Below are positions 1 through 6,881 of a stretch of 64,000 nucleotides of DNA, one piece after another. The position numbers were made by a program, and so were the translations under genes. Source of the DNA: Rufibacter sp. XAAS-G3-1 (GTDB lineage: Bacteria; Bacteroidota; Bacteroidia; Cytophagales; Hymenobacteraceae); assembly GCF_013623775.1 (NCBI RefSeq), contig NZ_JABFAM010000013.1, forward strand, positions 1 through 64,000, read 5' to 3'. The notes under the pieces were generated by a model. It saw only the letters and a program-made list of their open reading frames with translations, ran no database searches and was not told the origin of the DNA. The stretch's first letter is position 1. Every line of letters begins with the position of its first letter.

Positions 1-1
1 C

Positions 2-46
2 AGGTATGTTGAAGTTAATCTTATACCTGGTGATTTAGAACTATAG
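2..46 (+). CDS. C-terminal end of an unidentified gene (partial)
   Basis: The first bases read as an open frame of 14 codons ending in TAG at 44-46. Too little is present to assign a family. It is reported only because the frame is open from the window edge and the next recognisable gene starts about 150 bases later. Confidence 0.3.
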   Translation, partial: RYVEVNLIPGDLEL

Positions 47-200
47 CAGTTGGAAAAATTATATCGGGGCAATCTAAAGGTTGTGCGTAATTAAATAAAA
101 TAAAAATGACACAAGGTCGCGAGCCTCCATCAAGAAATCACTTCAACAACTCTAGTTCAACCAAAAACAATTTTAAAAATTAAGAAAAGCTAAGCAAAAA

Positions 201-657
201 ATGGAAAATTCTACTTCAACAAAATGGTATAATAAGAAAGGACTTGTAACATTATGAATTTTTATTTTCTTTCCTGTTGGCCTATACGCTCTCTGGAAAT
301 CAAATAACATTTCAAAAGGCTGGAAAATCGGAGTTACAGCAATTATTGCATTTTTAGTAATTATCAATTTAGGAAGCGACGACGAGAATAATTTAGAAAC
401 ATCAGCAGATACACCGACTACTACAGAAGTTCAATTAACTCAAGCACAGAAAGATAGTATTGCCAATGTTGAAAAAGCAGCCCAATTAGAGGCGCGGAAA
501 AACAACACAATTACAGCTGAGCAATTATATTCCGCTTATGAAGATAATGAGGTAAAAGCTGACCAGAACTTCAAAGGACAAACTTTTTACGTGACTGGAA
601 AAGTGACAGACATTAAAAATGACATCATGGACGGCATCTACGTAATTCTGGAAGGAG
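201..657 (+). pseudogene. Broken membrane-anchored OB-fold (tRNA_anti-like) protein
   Basis: From the ATG at 201 the frame encodes a short basic N-terminus, a hydrophobic segment, a linker and the start of an OB-fold domain of the tRNA_anti-like type (motif with YEDNEVKAD and VTGKVTDIKNDI). An in-frame TGA at 255-257 interrupts it, at a position where this family often has an aromatic residue. Near 655 the frame runs directly into GC-rich IS110-family sequence, so the C-terminal half is lost. The gene therefore has a nonsense codon and a truncation. The family assignment rests on the VTGKVTDI-type core. The function of these small proteins is unknown to me. Confidence 0.6.
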
Positions 658-974
658 ACGTCCGCCTGGTCGTCCTTGCCCCGGACGATGCCCATGGGGC
701 GCCTGATGCGGTAGGCGTTCTCCGAGACGAACCTGAGCCCCTTCCCGGACAGGAACCTGCCCAGGCCGACGGAGTAGACGCCCGTGTCCTCGAAGCCGAG
801 GATAAGGCCGTGGTCCGGGCCGGGGCTGAGCTTGGCGGCTCATTTGGCCAGTTGGCCGAAGCCAGCCTTTGTGTTTTTGAACTGGGAGTGGCAGTGCCCG
901 TTGTCGGGGAAAAGCGCGGTGGCATCCAGCACCAGCTTGCTGACGTCGATGCCGATGAAAAGGTTTTTTCCCAT
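655..974 (-). pseudogene. IS110-family transposase, N-terminal fragment
   Basis: Read on the minus strand from the ATG at 972-974, the frame begins MGKNLFIGIDVSKL, the typical IS110 DEDD-type N-terminus. After a TGA at about 840 it continues in the same frame with GFEDTGVYS and RGKDDQAD, matching the second and third acidic motifs of the family. It stops abruptly near 655, where it joins the OB-fold gene. This is an IS remnant with one nonsense codon and no C-terminal Tnp_20 domain. Long plus-strand frames over the same bases are shadows. Confidence 0.75.
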
Positions 975-1184
975 ATCTTTAATTGGCGTTAAAAATAAGG
1001 TCGGGCGACTCTCACCTTTAGCAGGCATGCAGGCCTAGTGTTCTATCTGGTCAAGGCCGACCGGAAGAAATGGGGGGAGGACTAACACAATGTAGGGGCA
1101 TGGAAACCTATGTAAACGTTTAGTTCTCCTCTCCCATTTCAAATATAAAGAAATTGCACTATTAAGGATTGGGCAAATATAAAG
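975..1184. other. Non-coding tail of the IS110 remnant and flank
   Basis: About 210 bases upstream of the truncated IS110 transposase hold no credible gene. In intact IS110 elements the non-coding end specifies the bridge RNA, so this stretch may be a leftover of that end. No terminal repeat can be identified by eye, so the outer boundary of the element is uncertain. Confidence 0.35.
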
Positions 1185-1246
1185 GTGTAAACGCCAGTGG
1201 CCGACAGCCTCCCCTCCGCCGTCTTTCACACGAGGCCATTAGAGGG
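1185..1246 (+). repeat. attC-like imperfect palindrome, site A (degenerate)
   Basis: This stretch aligns with site C at 4015-4080: both have GTGTAAACGCC/GTGTAAACAGC on the left, GGCCGAC-GCCT/GGCT in the middle, and a right end of GAGGCCATTAGAGGG against CTAGCCGTTAGGGG. It lies directly upstream of the first toxin-antitoxin cassette. It is more eroded than the other sites; the right-hand core reads ATTAGAG rather than GTTAGGG. Confidence 0.45.
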
Positions 1247-1271
1247 TATTTAAAATATAATTTTACTTATA

Positions 1272-1288
1272 GTTACCATAATGGTAAC
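1272..1288. promoter_or_regulatory. Palindromic operator of HigBA-1
   Basis: A perfect palindrome, GTTACCATAATGGTAAC, sits 35 bases before the higB start. The same architecture (GTTAC, seven bases, GTAAC) recurs twice upstream of the second HigBA locus. HigA antitoxins usually repress their own operon by binding such palindromes, so an operator role is a reasonable inference. Confidence 0.6.
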
Positions 1289-1322
1289 TTTTTTCTTTAT
1301 ATTTGAGTTATAAAAGAAAGAA

Positions 1323-1616
1323 GTGAGAGTAATAGCAAAACGGGCACTGCGGGATTTCTGGGAAAAGCATGCTGATAGTGAGAAGCAGCTACAGGCCTGG
1401 TATAATGAGGCAGAGCAAGCAACTTGGAAGTCTCCAAACGACATCAAGAAAGATTATCCTTCAGCTAGCATATTGGAGGACAATATAATGGTTTTCAACA
1501 TCAGGGGAAATAACTATAGGTTAATCGTAAGAATCAACTACAAGTATGGCGTCGTGTGGATTCGGTTCATTGGTACGCACGCCGAATACGATAAAGTTGA
1601 CGCAACTAAAATTTGA
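1323..1616 (+). CDS. higB: HigB-family type II toxin (mRNA interferase)
   Basis: The protein has 97 residues and matches the HigB_toxin branch of the RelE fold: N-terminal MRVIAKRALRDFWEKH, central FNIRGNNYRLIV and C-terminal WIRFIGTHAEYDKVDA. Members are ribosome-dependent mRNA endonucleases neutralised by a downstream HTH antitoxin. The start is GTG; the family N-terminus begins at this residue. The antitoxin gene follows after six bases, so the two are probably cotranscribed. The closest relative seen here is the toxin at 26882-27175, which shares the WIGTHAEYD motif. Confidence 0.88.
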   Translation: MRVIAKRALRDFWEKHADSEKQLQAWYNEAEQATWKSPNDIKKDYPSASILEDNIMVFNIRGNNYRLIVRINYKYGVVWIRFIGTHAEYDKVDATKI

Positions 1617-1622
1617 GACGAA

Positions 1623-1979
1623 ATGAATATAAAGCTTATAAAAACAGAGGAAGATTACCAATTAGCGCTTCAACGGCTGGAAGATATATTTGACGCTGAG
1701 CCGGACACGAAGGAAGGAGATGAACTGGAGGTTCTTTCTTTTTTGATTGACTCTTATGAGAAGGAGCATTTCCCGATTGAAGCACCAGACCCGATTGAGG
1801 CGGTAAAGTTCAGAATGGAGCAGCTTGGGATAAAGCAGAAAGACTTAGCAGAAGTTCTGGGCTTCAAGAGCAGGGTAAGTGAGGTATTAAACAAGAAAAG
1901 AAAACTTACGCTAGAAATGATAAGGAACCTTCATAAAAGTCTAAATATTCCGACAAACGTGCTGATTCAGGAATATTAA
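1623..1979 (+). CDS. higA: HigA-family HTH antitoxin
   Basis: The protein has 118 residues. Its N-terminal half is acidic (an LEDIFDAEP-type segment). Its C-terminal half is an XRE-type helix-turn-helix, with LGIKQKDLAEVLGFKSRVSE followed by a family-typical KRKLTLEMIRNLHKSL region. It lies six bases behind higB, the reversed toxin-first order typical of HigBA. It should bind and neutralise the toxin and repress the operon through the palindrome at 1272-1288. It is homologous to the antitoxin at 26412-26816. Confidence 0.88.
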   Translation: MNIKLIKTEEDYQLALQRLEDIFDAEPDTKEGDELEVLSFLIDSYEKEHFPIEAPDPIEAVKFRMEQLGIKQKDLAEVLGFKSRVSEVLNKKRKLTLEMIRNLHKSLNIPTNVLIQEY

Positions 1980-1986
1980 AGAAAAA

Positions 1987-2060
1987 CACCCTCTAACGGC
2001 TGGTATATACAAAACCCTTGCTCCGCTGCGGGCTTTGCATATACTAGCCGTTAGGGGCAA
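1987..2060 (+). repeat. attC-like imperfect palindrome, site B
   Basis: The left arm CTAACGGCTGGTATATAC and the right arm (reverse complement CTAACGGCTAGTATATGC) pair with two mismatches. The right end is CGTTAGGGGC. The centre contains a further GC-rich partial hairpin. Outer TAAC/GTTA ends, long imperfect arms and position directly between two toxin-antitoxin cassettes are the features of integron attC sites, though the core GTTAGGG departs from the usual GTTRRRY. Confidence 0.55.
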
Positions 2061-2105
2061 GCAATAAAATCAACAACTATCACATTAGAATCGTAACTTA
2101 CTAAA

Positions 2106-2348
2106 ATGAAAACTTTAGTAATAAACTTACCTGAAACGGTTGATATGACGGCAAAGGAGGCTGTCATGGTACTTGCTGCCCAACTTTACGAAATGGGCAA
2201 ACTATCGCTCGGACAAGCCGCAGAGTTTGCTGGATACTCTAAAAGAACGTTCATGGAGTTGCTTGGCAGTTATGGAGTATCCGTGTTTAATTACCCTGTT
2301 GACGACTTAGACAACGACATCCTAAATGCAAAGAACAATCATATCTGA
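2106..2348 (+). CDS. UPF0175-family antitoxin
   Basis: This 80-residue protein has the UPF0175 pattern: a VINLPETVDMTAKEAVMVLAAQLYEMGKLSLGQAAEFAG segment leading into a short helix-turn-helix and an FMELLGSYGVSVFNY motif. Such proteins are the antitoxin partners of DUF3368 PIN-like ribonucleases. The next gene starts inside its last codons (22-base overlap), which supports translational coupling. Its partner is inactivated, so this antitoxin is probably an orphan now. Confidence 0.8.
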   Translation: MKTLVINLPETVDMTAKEAVMVLAAQLYEMGKLSLGQAAEFAGYSKRTFMELLGSYGVSVFNYPVDDLDNDILNAKNNHI

Positions 2349-2782
2349 CACAAGTTGTCTGATAATATTGGACAAAGTAGGTGAAATAGAATTACTCAAA
2401 GCACTTTATAGAGAAATAAGTATAACCTCAACTATCGCGCATGAATTCGGGCGGGCATTGCCAGACTGGATTTCAATTAAAGACGCTGCAAACAAGACTT
2501 ACGAGGATTTGCTCAAAGCCTCAGTCGCCTAACTCAACAGCAAGCGCAATAGCACTTGCTGTTGAGTTAGGCGACTGCCTACTGATATTGGATGACTACA
2601 AAGCAAGGAGATTAGCTTCCAGCCTGGAGCTAAAATTTACCGGAACATTCGGCATATTAGTTGAAGCCAAACTTAGCGGTTATTTGCCGTCAGTCAGACC
2701 TATCCTCGAAAAAATAAAGGAAACAGACTTTCGCCTTTCTTTGGATTTAGAAAGAAAGATTCTGGAGAAGGCTGGAGAATAA
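2326..2782 (+). pseudogene. DUF3368 PIN-like toxin, frameshifted
   Basis: The first frame (2326-2532) gives the PIN N-terminus with the metal-binding Asp in ISDTSCLIILDKVGE and ends at an in-frame stop. The second half (ASAIALAVELGDCLLILDDYKARRLA and onwards to 2782) continues in the +1 frame and carries the second acidic cluster. Together they make a normal-length DUF3368 toxin of about 150 residues. The break coincides with a perfect 22-bp inverted repeat at 2523-2576, so the lesion looks like a palindrome-forming mutation and not a simple indel. The toxin should be inactive unless translation is recoded. Confidence 0.75.
2523..2576. repeat. Perfect 22-bp inverted repeat inside the PIN toxin
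   Basis: Arms 2523-2544 and 2555-2576 are exact reverse complements separated by ten bases. The right arm encodes native DUF3368 sequence (the ALAVELGD region). The left arm replaces expected coding sequence and shifts the frame. Its outer ends read CGCCTAAC and GTTAGGCG. Confidence 0.85.
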
Positions 2783-2789
2783 AAAAGCA

Positions 2790-3960
2790 GCTGCTAACAT
2801 GAACTCTGTTAAAAGTCAATAAAATCAGGCGGAAAATCTTTTAAAATCTGGTTGGTAGGCAACACCCGAATGAATAATAGCGAAAGCCTGCTTGAGCAAC
2901 TTTTTGCAAACAGCGATCAAGGCCAGTTTTCGGTTTTTCCCTTTCGCAACCAGCCGCTCATATAACTCCCGGCAGGCCGTGTTCGCCCGCATTGCCGTCA
3001 GGCTGCACATGTATAGTTTGCTGCGGATCTGGCTGCCTCCCATCTTGGTTATTCTGACTTTACCCCGGACACTAGGCCCGGAGCTATACTCCCGGGGACA
3101 CAGGCCCGCTTTGGCAATCAATTGACGGTAAGAAGTAGCCTGCCTGAACCCGCCAAAGGACAGGAGCAGCATACCGGCCGTTTTGCTGCCAATGCCGGGG
3201 ATAGAGCTTAGCAGCCCCGTCTGCTCCTTGAACTGCTCCCGCAGGTGACCATCCAGCTCCTGCTCCAGCAGGCGGATCTGTTTCTGCAGCACCAGCAGCG
3301 TAAGCTTCAAGGTTTCCAGGGTCGCTTTACTGCTGACCGGCTGTTGCCCCAAAGCCTCCGGGGAGTTAAGGGTCATGGTTTTTTGCTTAATGAGCTGCTC
3401 AATGGCCTGCCCCGGCTGCCTTCATTCCACCAGCCGCGCATCGTCGGGCCGCCAAAGCCTCAGCTCGTTCTGCTGGCCGTAGCGCATGATCCACTGGGCG
3501 TCCTTCCGGTCAGACTTGCCCTTGCCAAGGCGCATCTGGATGAAACGCTTGATGACCAACGGGTTTACCACCGCCACTTTTGCGCCCTGCCCAACCAGGA
3601 AATAAGCCAGGCGCATGTAATAGGAACCGGTGGCTTCCATCACATACAGGCTCTCCGGCCCGCCGCCTTTGAGCAGCCTGCGGAAGCCTGCCTTGGCGTT
3701 CTCCACCTCCAGGTGCCGGGGTTCACCGGCCACTAGGTGGCAGGCAGCCAAGGTTTCTTTACTCACATCAATACCGACTACTGTTTGCATAGCTTAGGGT
3801 TTTTAGTAAGTTTAACAAAAACAGAAAGGGAGAAGACTATTGTGGCTTTATCTATCCTGATGCAAGCTCTCGGGCTTTATGGAACTCTTCAAAGTAACAA
3901 TAGGAAAGGAAGGGGATTATCATGTTAGACAGGCTCGCAAGGGCCTCATTGTATAATAAA
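2790..3960 (-). mobile_element. IS110-family insertion sequence (decayed)
   Basis: The element contains one disrupted transposase gene on the minus strand (2825-3790) and about 170 non-coding bases on its 5' side, where IS110 elements specify their bridge RNA. Outer limits are estimates, because IS110 elements have no long terminal repeats. It lies between the broken toxin gene, whose trailing bases contain CTGCTAACATG, and attC-like site C. Confidence 0.65.
2825..3790 (-). pseudogene. IS110-family transposase with an in-frame TGA
   Basis: Translation from 3790 gives MQTVVGIDVSKETLAACHL, VMEATGSYYMRL and GKSDRKDAQWI (the D-E-D-D RuvC-like motifs). A TGA at 3422-3424 follows. After 15 more codons in the same frame the C-terminal Tnp_20 domain appears, with SSIPGIGSKTAGMLL and the EYSSGPSVRGK region that holds the catalytic Ser. 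Without the stop the protein would have 321 residues, a normal length. One nonsense change (for example CGA to TGA) is the simplest explanation. Confidence 0.85.
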
Positions 3961-4014
3961 TCTTGTTCCTTCCCTTCTTCTCTTTTATACAAGTTAGTTA
4001 GTTTTTGCAAACAT
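3791..4014. other. 5' non-coding part of the IS110 element and flank
   Basis: No gene is visible between the transposase start and attC-like site C. By analogy with characterised IS110 elements a bridge RNA would be encoded here, but I cannot confirm the fold by eye. The bases are AT-rich and contain no long inverted repeat. Confidence 0.3.
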
Positions 4015-4080
4015 AGGCTAGTGTAAACAGCATCTCGGCCGACGGCTTCCGCCGCCGTTTACACTAGCCGTTAGGGGAAA
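4015..4080 (+). repeat. attC-like imperfect palindrome, site C
   Basis: The arms GGCTAGTGTAAAC and GTTTACACTAGCC are perfectly complementary. They enclose a GC-rich inner palindrome (GCCGACGG and CCGCCG), and the site ends with CCGTTAGGGG. It precedes the DUF433/DUF5615 cassette. It is the best-preserved member of the family in this window. Confidence 0.6.
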
Positions 4081-4141
4081 ACATAATTATCAGAATAAAT
4101 AGATTTTAACCTATTTTTTATAATTAAAAGTATAAGTGGAT

Positions 4142-4378
4142 ATGCAAGAAGAACTCATAAACAGGATAACGATAGATTCAAATATTTGCCACGGTAAACC
4201 TATCATCCGTGGATTGCGGTATCCGGTCGACAATATGCTCGAACTTTTGGCATCCGGTATGACAATAGAAGAACTCCTGGAAGATTATCCGGACTTGGAG
4301 AAAGAAGATTTTCTGGCTTGCCTCCAGTATGCGGCTAAGCTGACCCAGATAAAAAGTATCTACAGGATAGCTTCATGA
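4142..4378 (+). CDS. DUF433 antitoxin
   Basis: The protein is a short DUF433 member (about 78 residues from the ATG at 4142; a GTG six bases earlier is possible). ITIDSNICHGKPIIRGLRYPV is the family signature, followed by LLASGMTIEELLEDYPDLEKEDFLACLQYA. DUF433 proteins contain a degenerate HTH and pair with DUF5615 PIN-like toxins. The next gene overlaps by four bases (ATGA), as expected for a coupled antitoxin-toxin pair. Confidence 0.85.
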   Translation: MQEELINRITIDSNICHGKPIIRGLRYPVDNMLELLASGMTIEELLEDYPDLEKEDFLACLQYAAKLTQIKSIYRIAS

Positions 4379-4611
4379 AGTTCATTGTAGATGCACAATT
4401 GCCCAAAACTCTTTCTGACTTCATTAAATCCAAAGGCATAGACTCCATCCATACACTCGAACTGCCTGACAAGAATAGAATGCAAGACGGGTACATCACC
4501 CGATTAGCCACAGAAGGAGAACGTATTGTCATCTCAAAAGATGCAGACTTTCTGGAGTCGTATGTACTAAGAAAAGAGCCTCCTAAGCTTTTGATTATAC
4601 GAGACTGTTAG
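4375..4611 (+). CDS. DUF5615 PIN-like toxin
   Basis: This 78-residue protein begins MKFIVDAQLPKTLSDFIKSKG, with the first PIN-type Asp at residue 6, and later has ISKDADFLESYVLR with a conserved DAD acidic motif. These are the hallmarks of DUF5615 (Mut7-C-like) proteins, putative ribonucleases. It is complete and overlaps its antitoxin. Its stop codon lies inside the CTGTTAGGGGCAA sequence that resembles an attC right end. Confidence 0.85.
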   Translation: MKFIVDAQLPKTLSDFIKSKGIDSIHTLELPDKNRMQDGYITRLATEGERIVISKDADFLESYVLRKEPPKLLIIRDC

Positions 4612-4622
4612 GGGCAATCTCA
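4605..4622 (+). repeat. attC-like right-end core, site D (partial)
   Basis: CTGTTAGGGGCAAT matches the right ends of sites B and C. No convincing left arm is visible, although CCTAAGC about 30 bases upstream could be a remnant. The core overlaps the toxin stop codon and precedes the next cassette-like gene. Confidence 0.35.
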
Positions 4623-4635
4623 ATAATTACCCAGA

Positions 4636-5412
4636 ATGAGAAAAATATTATTGGTTTTAAGTTTATTATCTACCTCATTAGGTTATAGTCAAAATAAAAT
4701 ATGGCTGATTGGAACAGCACACAAAGAAGAAAACTACATAAACCCTGACAGCTTAATTACTGCCTTGAATAAGGTACGGCCTGATATAATACTATTAGAG
4801 CTTGAAGATGAGCATTTTACAAAAGACTTTAAGTTCAACACGGCAAAATATTCCTTGGAAGAATTCCTAAATGGCAATGAAAATATTGCTGGTTATAACT
4901 ACCAGCAACAAAACGGCACCCTACTCCGACCATTTGACATAAATGGAAGGCATGAATTTTACCAGAAAGAAAAGTATCACGAACAAGAGAATAAGATGTT
5001 CGGTGAAATGCTTAACATATACAAAGACAATAGATTCTCTGAAAACTGTAAAGCTGACTTTGAGATTTTGCTTTCCGCATTAAGCAGTTACTCAGAGCTT
5101 AGTTTCAGTTCTTTGAGGGAGGCAAATTCAGATGTTGCAACTAGATTCCATGCACTAAAGAATAAAATCAACTTTGAACTCATGATTTCAATCATTAAGA
5201 GAACCAAGGAGTTGGAGAAGTGGCTAAGTTTTGCTGAACTCAGAAAGAATTATTGGAACAGAAGAAACCAAGTAATGGCCGAAAATATAATCAAGTATGC
5301 CAACGAGTTTAAAGGAAAGAAAATCGTGGTTCTAATTGGCAATGACCACAAATACGCTTTAGTTGAAATGCTGAAAAAAGGCGGTTTTGAAGCTAAGAAC
5401 TATTATGAGTAA
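4636..5412 (+). CDS. Secreted TraB/TIKI-like (ChaN-type) protein
   Basis: The protein has 258 residues with a clear signal peptide (MRKILLVLSLLSTSLGYSQ). The N-terminal WLIGTAHKEENYINPDSL and DIILLELE segments, and the C-terminal RRNQVMAENIIKYANEF followed by VVLIGNDHKYALVEMLKK, match the TraB/TIKI/EreA-like fold, with His in GTAH and in GNDH as candidate metal ligands. Members include TIKI metalloproteases and haem-associated ChaN, so substrate cannot be inferred. It is the last gene of the accessory strip and ends before a strong hairpin. Confidence 0.65.
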   Translation: MRKILLVLSLLSTSLGYSQNKIWLIGTAHKEENYINPDSLITALNKVRPDIILLELEDEHFTKDFKFNTAKYSLEEFLNGNENIAGYNYQQQNGTLLRPFDINGRHEFYQKEKYHEQENKMFGEMLNIYKDNRFSENCKADFEILLSALSSYSELSFSSLREANSDVATRFHALKNKINFELMISIIKRTKELEKWLSFAELRKNYWNRRNQVMAENIIKYANEFKGKKIVVLIGNDHKYALVEMLKKGGFEAKNYYE

Positions 5413-5514
5413 AAAAGAGACTGCCACAACATGGTGTTCTATGGTAACTCCAACAAAAATCATTAAGATAAACTGAGCATTCTTTCCAGGCTTGTTCTTG
5501 GTTCTGTAAGCATG

Positions 5515-5561
5515 CATAAGCCGCATGTCTTCCCTCATTACAGGGAGACATGCGGCTTATG
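5515..5561. terminator. Bidirectional hairpin between convergent genes
   Basis: CATAAGCCGCATGTC pairs with GACATGCGGCTTATG, and TCCCT pairs with AGGGA inside it, leaving one bulged T and a six-base loop. It lies between the 3' ends of the TraB-like gene (plus) and the GH43 gene (minus), so it can end transcripts from both sides. Confidence 0.75.
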
Positions 5562-5589
5562 ATCTTATGTTTGATGACATTTAAACGCA

Positions 5590-6651
5590 CTATCTTTTCT
5601 TTGCCTTTTTTGGCTTCTTTAACGCCATTTCATTGTCACTCAACTCCTGCCCGAAATCAGGCATGCCATCCTTAGTCCATCTCAGTACCCGGGCGCGGGT
5701 GTGGCGGTTGGGGTCGTACAAGGGTTCGCCTTTGATTTCTTTGTAGTCACGGGCATGGTAAATCATCACATCGGTTTTGCCGTCTTCGGCCACAATAAAG
5801 CTGTTGTGCCCCGGCCCGAAACGCTTGAGCGCCTCGTTGGTGAAGAAAACCGGCTCCGGTAATTTGTGCCAGGAGGCGGGATCGAGAAGGTCAGCACCCT
5901 CTTCGGCCCAGAGTAAACCCAGGCAGTAGTTGGCATCGGTGGCGCTGGCCGAGAAGGTCACAAACACTTTTCCGTTGCGGATAATCACGGCCGGGGCCTC
6001 GTTCACGTTATGCCCTTTCCTCTCCCACGCATATTCAGGTTGGGAGATGACCACCTGTTGGTCAGCCAGGGTGGTGGGGTTGGTCATTGGGGCGATATAC
6101 AGGCCGGTGTTCACCTCCTTGGCAGAGGCCCGGTCTACCCAGATCATGTAGCGTTGGGCCTTGTGTTCAAAGGTGGTGGCATCCAGCGTGAACTGATTGG
6201 GTTTACTCACCATCTCGCCTTCCTCTTTCCATTCGCCCTGGGTGGGGTCTTCTGATGCGTTGGACAAAGCGTATTTGCGTATCGCCCATTTGTCTTCCAC
6301 TGAACCGGCCGCGAAATAGATGTACCATTTGCCGTCTATCTGGTGCAGTTCGGGAGCCCAGATGTGGTTGCCCATGGGGCCTTTGGCGTGCTTACGCCAT
6401 ACCACCACCGGCTGCGCTTCTTTTATGCCATTGATGGTTTTCGACTTCCGCATCTCAATGCGGTCGTACTCAGGCACCGTGGCAATAAAGTAATAGGTAC
6501 CGTCTGTGGCTTTCCACACGTGCGGGTCTGCCCTCTGCGTAGCCAAGGGGTTGTTGAACTGGTTCTTCTTCAGCTTCTGCGCGTTAACGGCCAGTCCGCT
6601 GATTAGGAGCGTTATCGCAAGAATGAGTTTAAAAAGTCTGGTGGAGTTCAT
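5590..6651 (-). CDS. Secreted glycoside hydrolase family 43
   Basis: From the ATG at 6649-6651 the protein has 353 residues with a signal peptide (NSTRLFKLILAITLLISG). It shows the five-bladed GH43 hallmarks: catalytic base Asp in QRADPHVW (about residue 42), WAPELH (about 98-103), FTLDATTF as a likely pKa-modulating Asp, and acid Glu in NVNEAPAV (about 218). GH43 enzymes cleave arabinose- or xylose-containing side chains; the exact linkage cannot be read from sequence. The C-terminus is very basic (KKPKKAKKR). It stands alone, far from the pectin locus. Confidence 0.82.
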   Translation of the reverse strand: MNSTRLFKLILAITLLISGLAVNAQKLKKNQFNNPLATQRADPHVWKATDGTYYFIATVPEYDRIEMRKSKTINGIKEAQPVVVWRKHAKGPMGNHIWAPELHQIDGKWYIYFAAGSVEDKWAIRKYALSNASEDPTQGEWKEEGEMVSKPNQFTLDATTFEHKAQRYMIWVDRASAKEVNTGLYIAPMTNPTTLADQQVVISQPEYAWERKGHNVNEAPAVIIRNGKVFVTFSASATDANYCLGLLWAEEGADLLDPASWHKLPEPVFFTNEALKRFGPGHNSFIVAEDGKTDVMIYHARDYKEIKGEPLYDPNRHTRARVLRWTKDGMPDFGQELSDNEMALKKPKKAKKR

Positions 6652-6790
6652 GTTGTTTGTGCTGCTAATCTTTTTTAAATATAAACGTAAAAAAGACATT
6701 TATATTAAATTAGAGACTTCTTTTCAAAACTCGGCTACTTCCTTGTCATTTATAAACGTCTAGCTTCTCAACCCTATAAAAAAAAAGATA

Positions 6791-6830
6791 GCGTTTTAGA
6801 CCTGAAATTCAATAAGCAGGCTCAAAACGT
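6791..6830. repeat. Palindromic intergenic repeat (copy 1)
   Basis: GCGTTTTAGACCTG and CAGGCTCAAAACG form imperfect complementary arms. It is one of about 17 copies with consensus GCGTTTTAGGCCTGTTTTC followed by the reverse complement. It lies about 50 bases downstream of rluF and may serve as its terminator. Confidence 0.6.
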
Positions 6831-6881
6831 TATCCCTTATAAATAGCTGTAATTCTATTTAACCAGCAACTAGGCAGTGCT

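Noticed and set aside
108-183. 25-codon open frame starting MTQGREPPSRNHF
   Set aside because: Very short, low complexity, no neighbour relation and no family signature.
591-1038. Long plus-strand open frames over the first IS110 remnant
   Set aside because: They are antisense shadows of a GC-rich transposase reading frame with recognisable IS110 motifs on the minus strand.
255-3424. Three in-frame TGA codons in otherwise readable genes (255, about 840, 3422) as a sign of TGA recoding
   Set aside because: All three lie in a strip of decayed genes, and TGA ends several intact genes in the window. No selenocysteine or Trp-TGA machinery is visible. Independent nonsense mutations are the simpler explanation.
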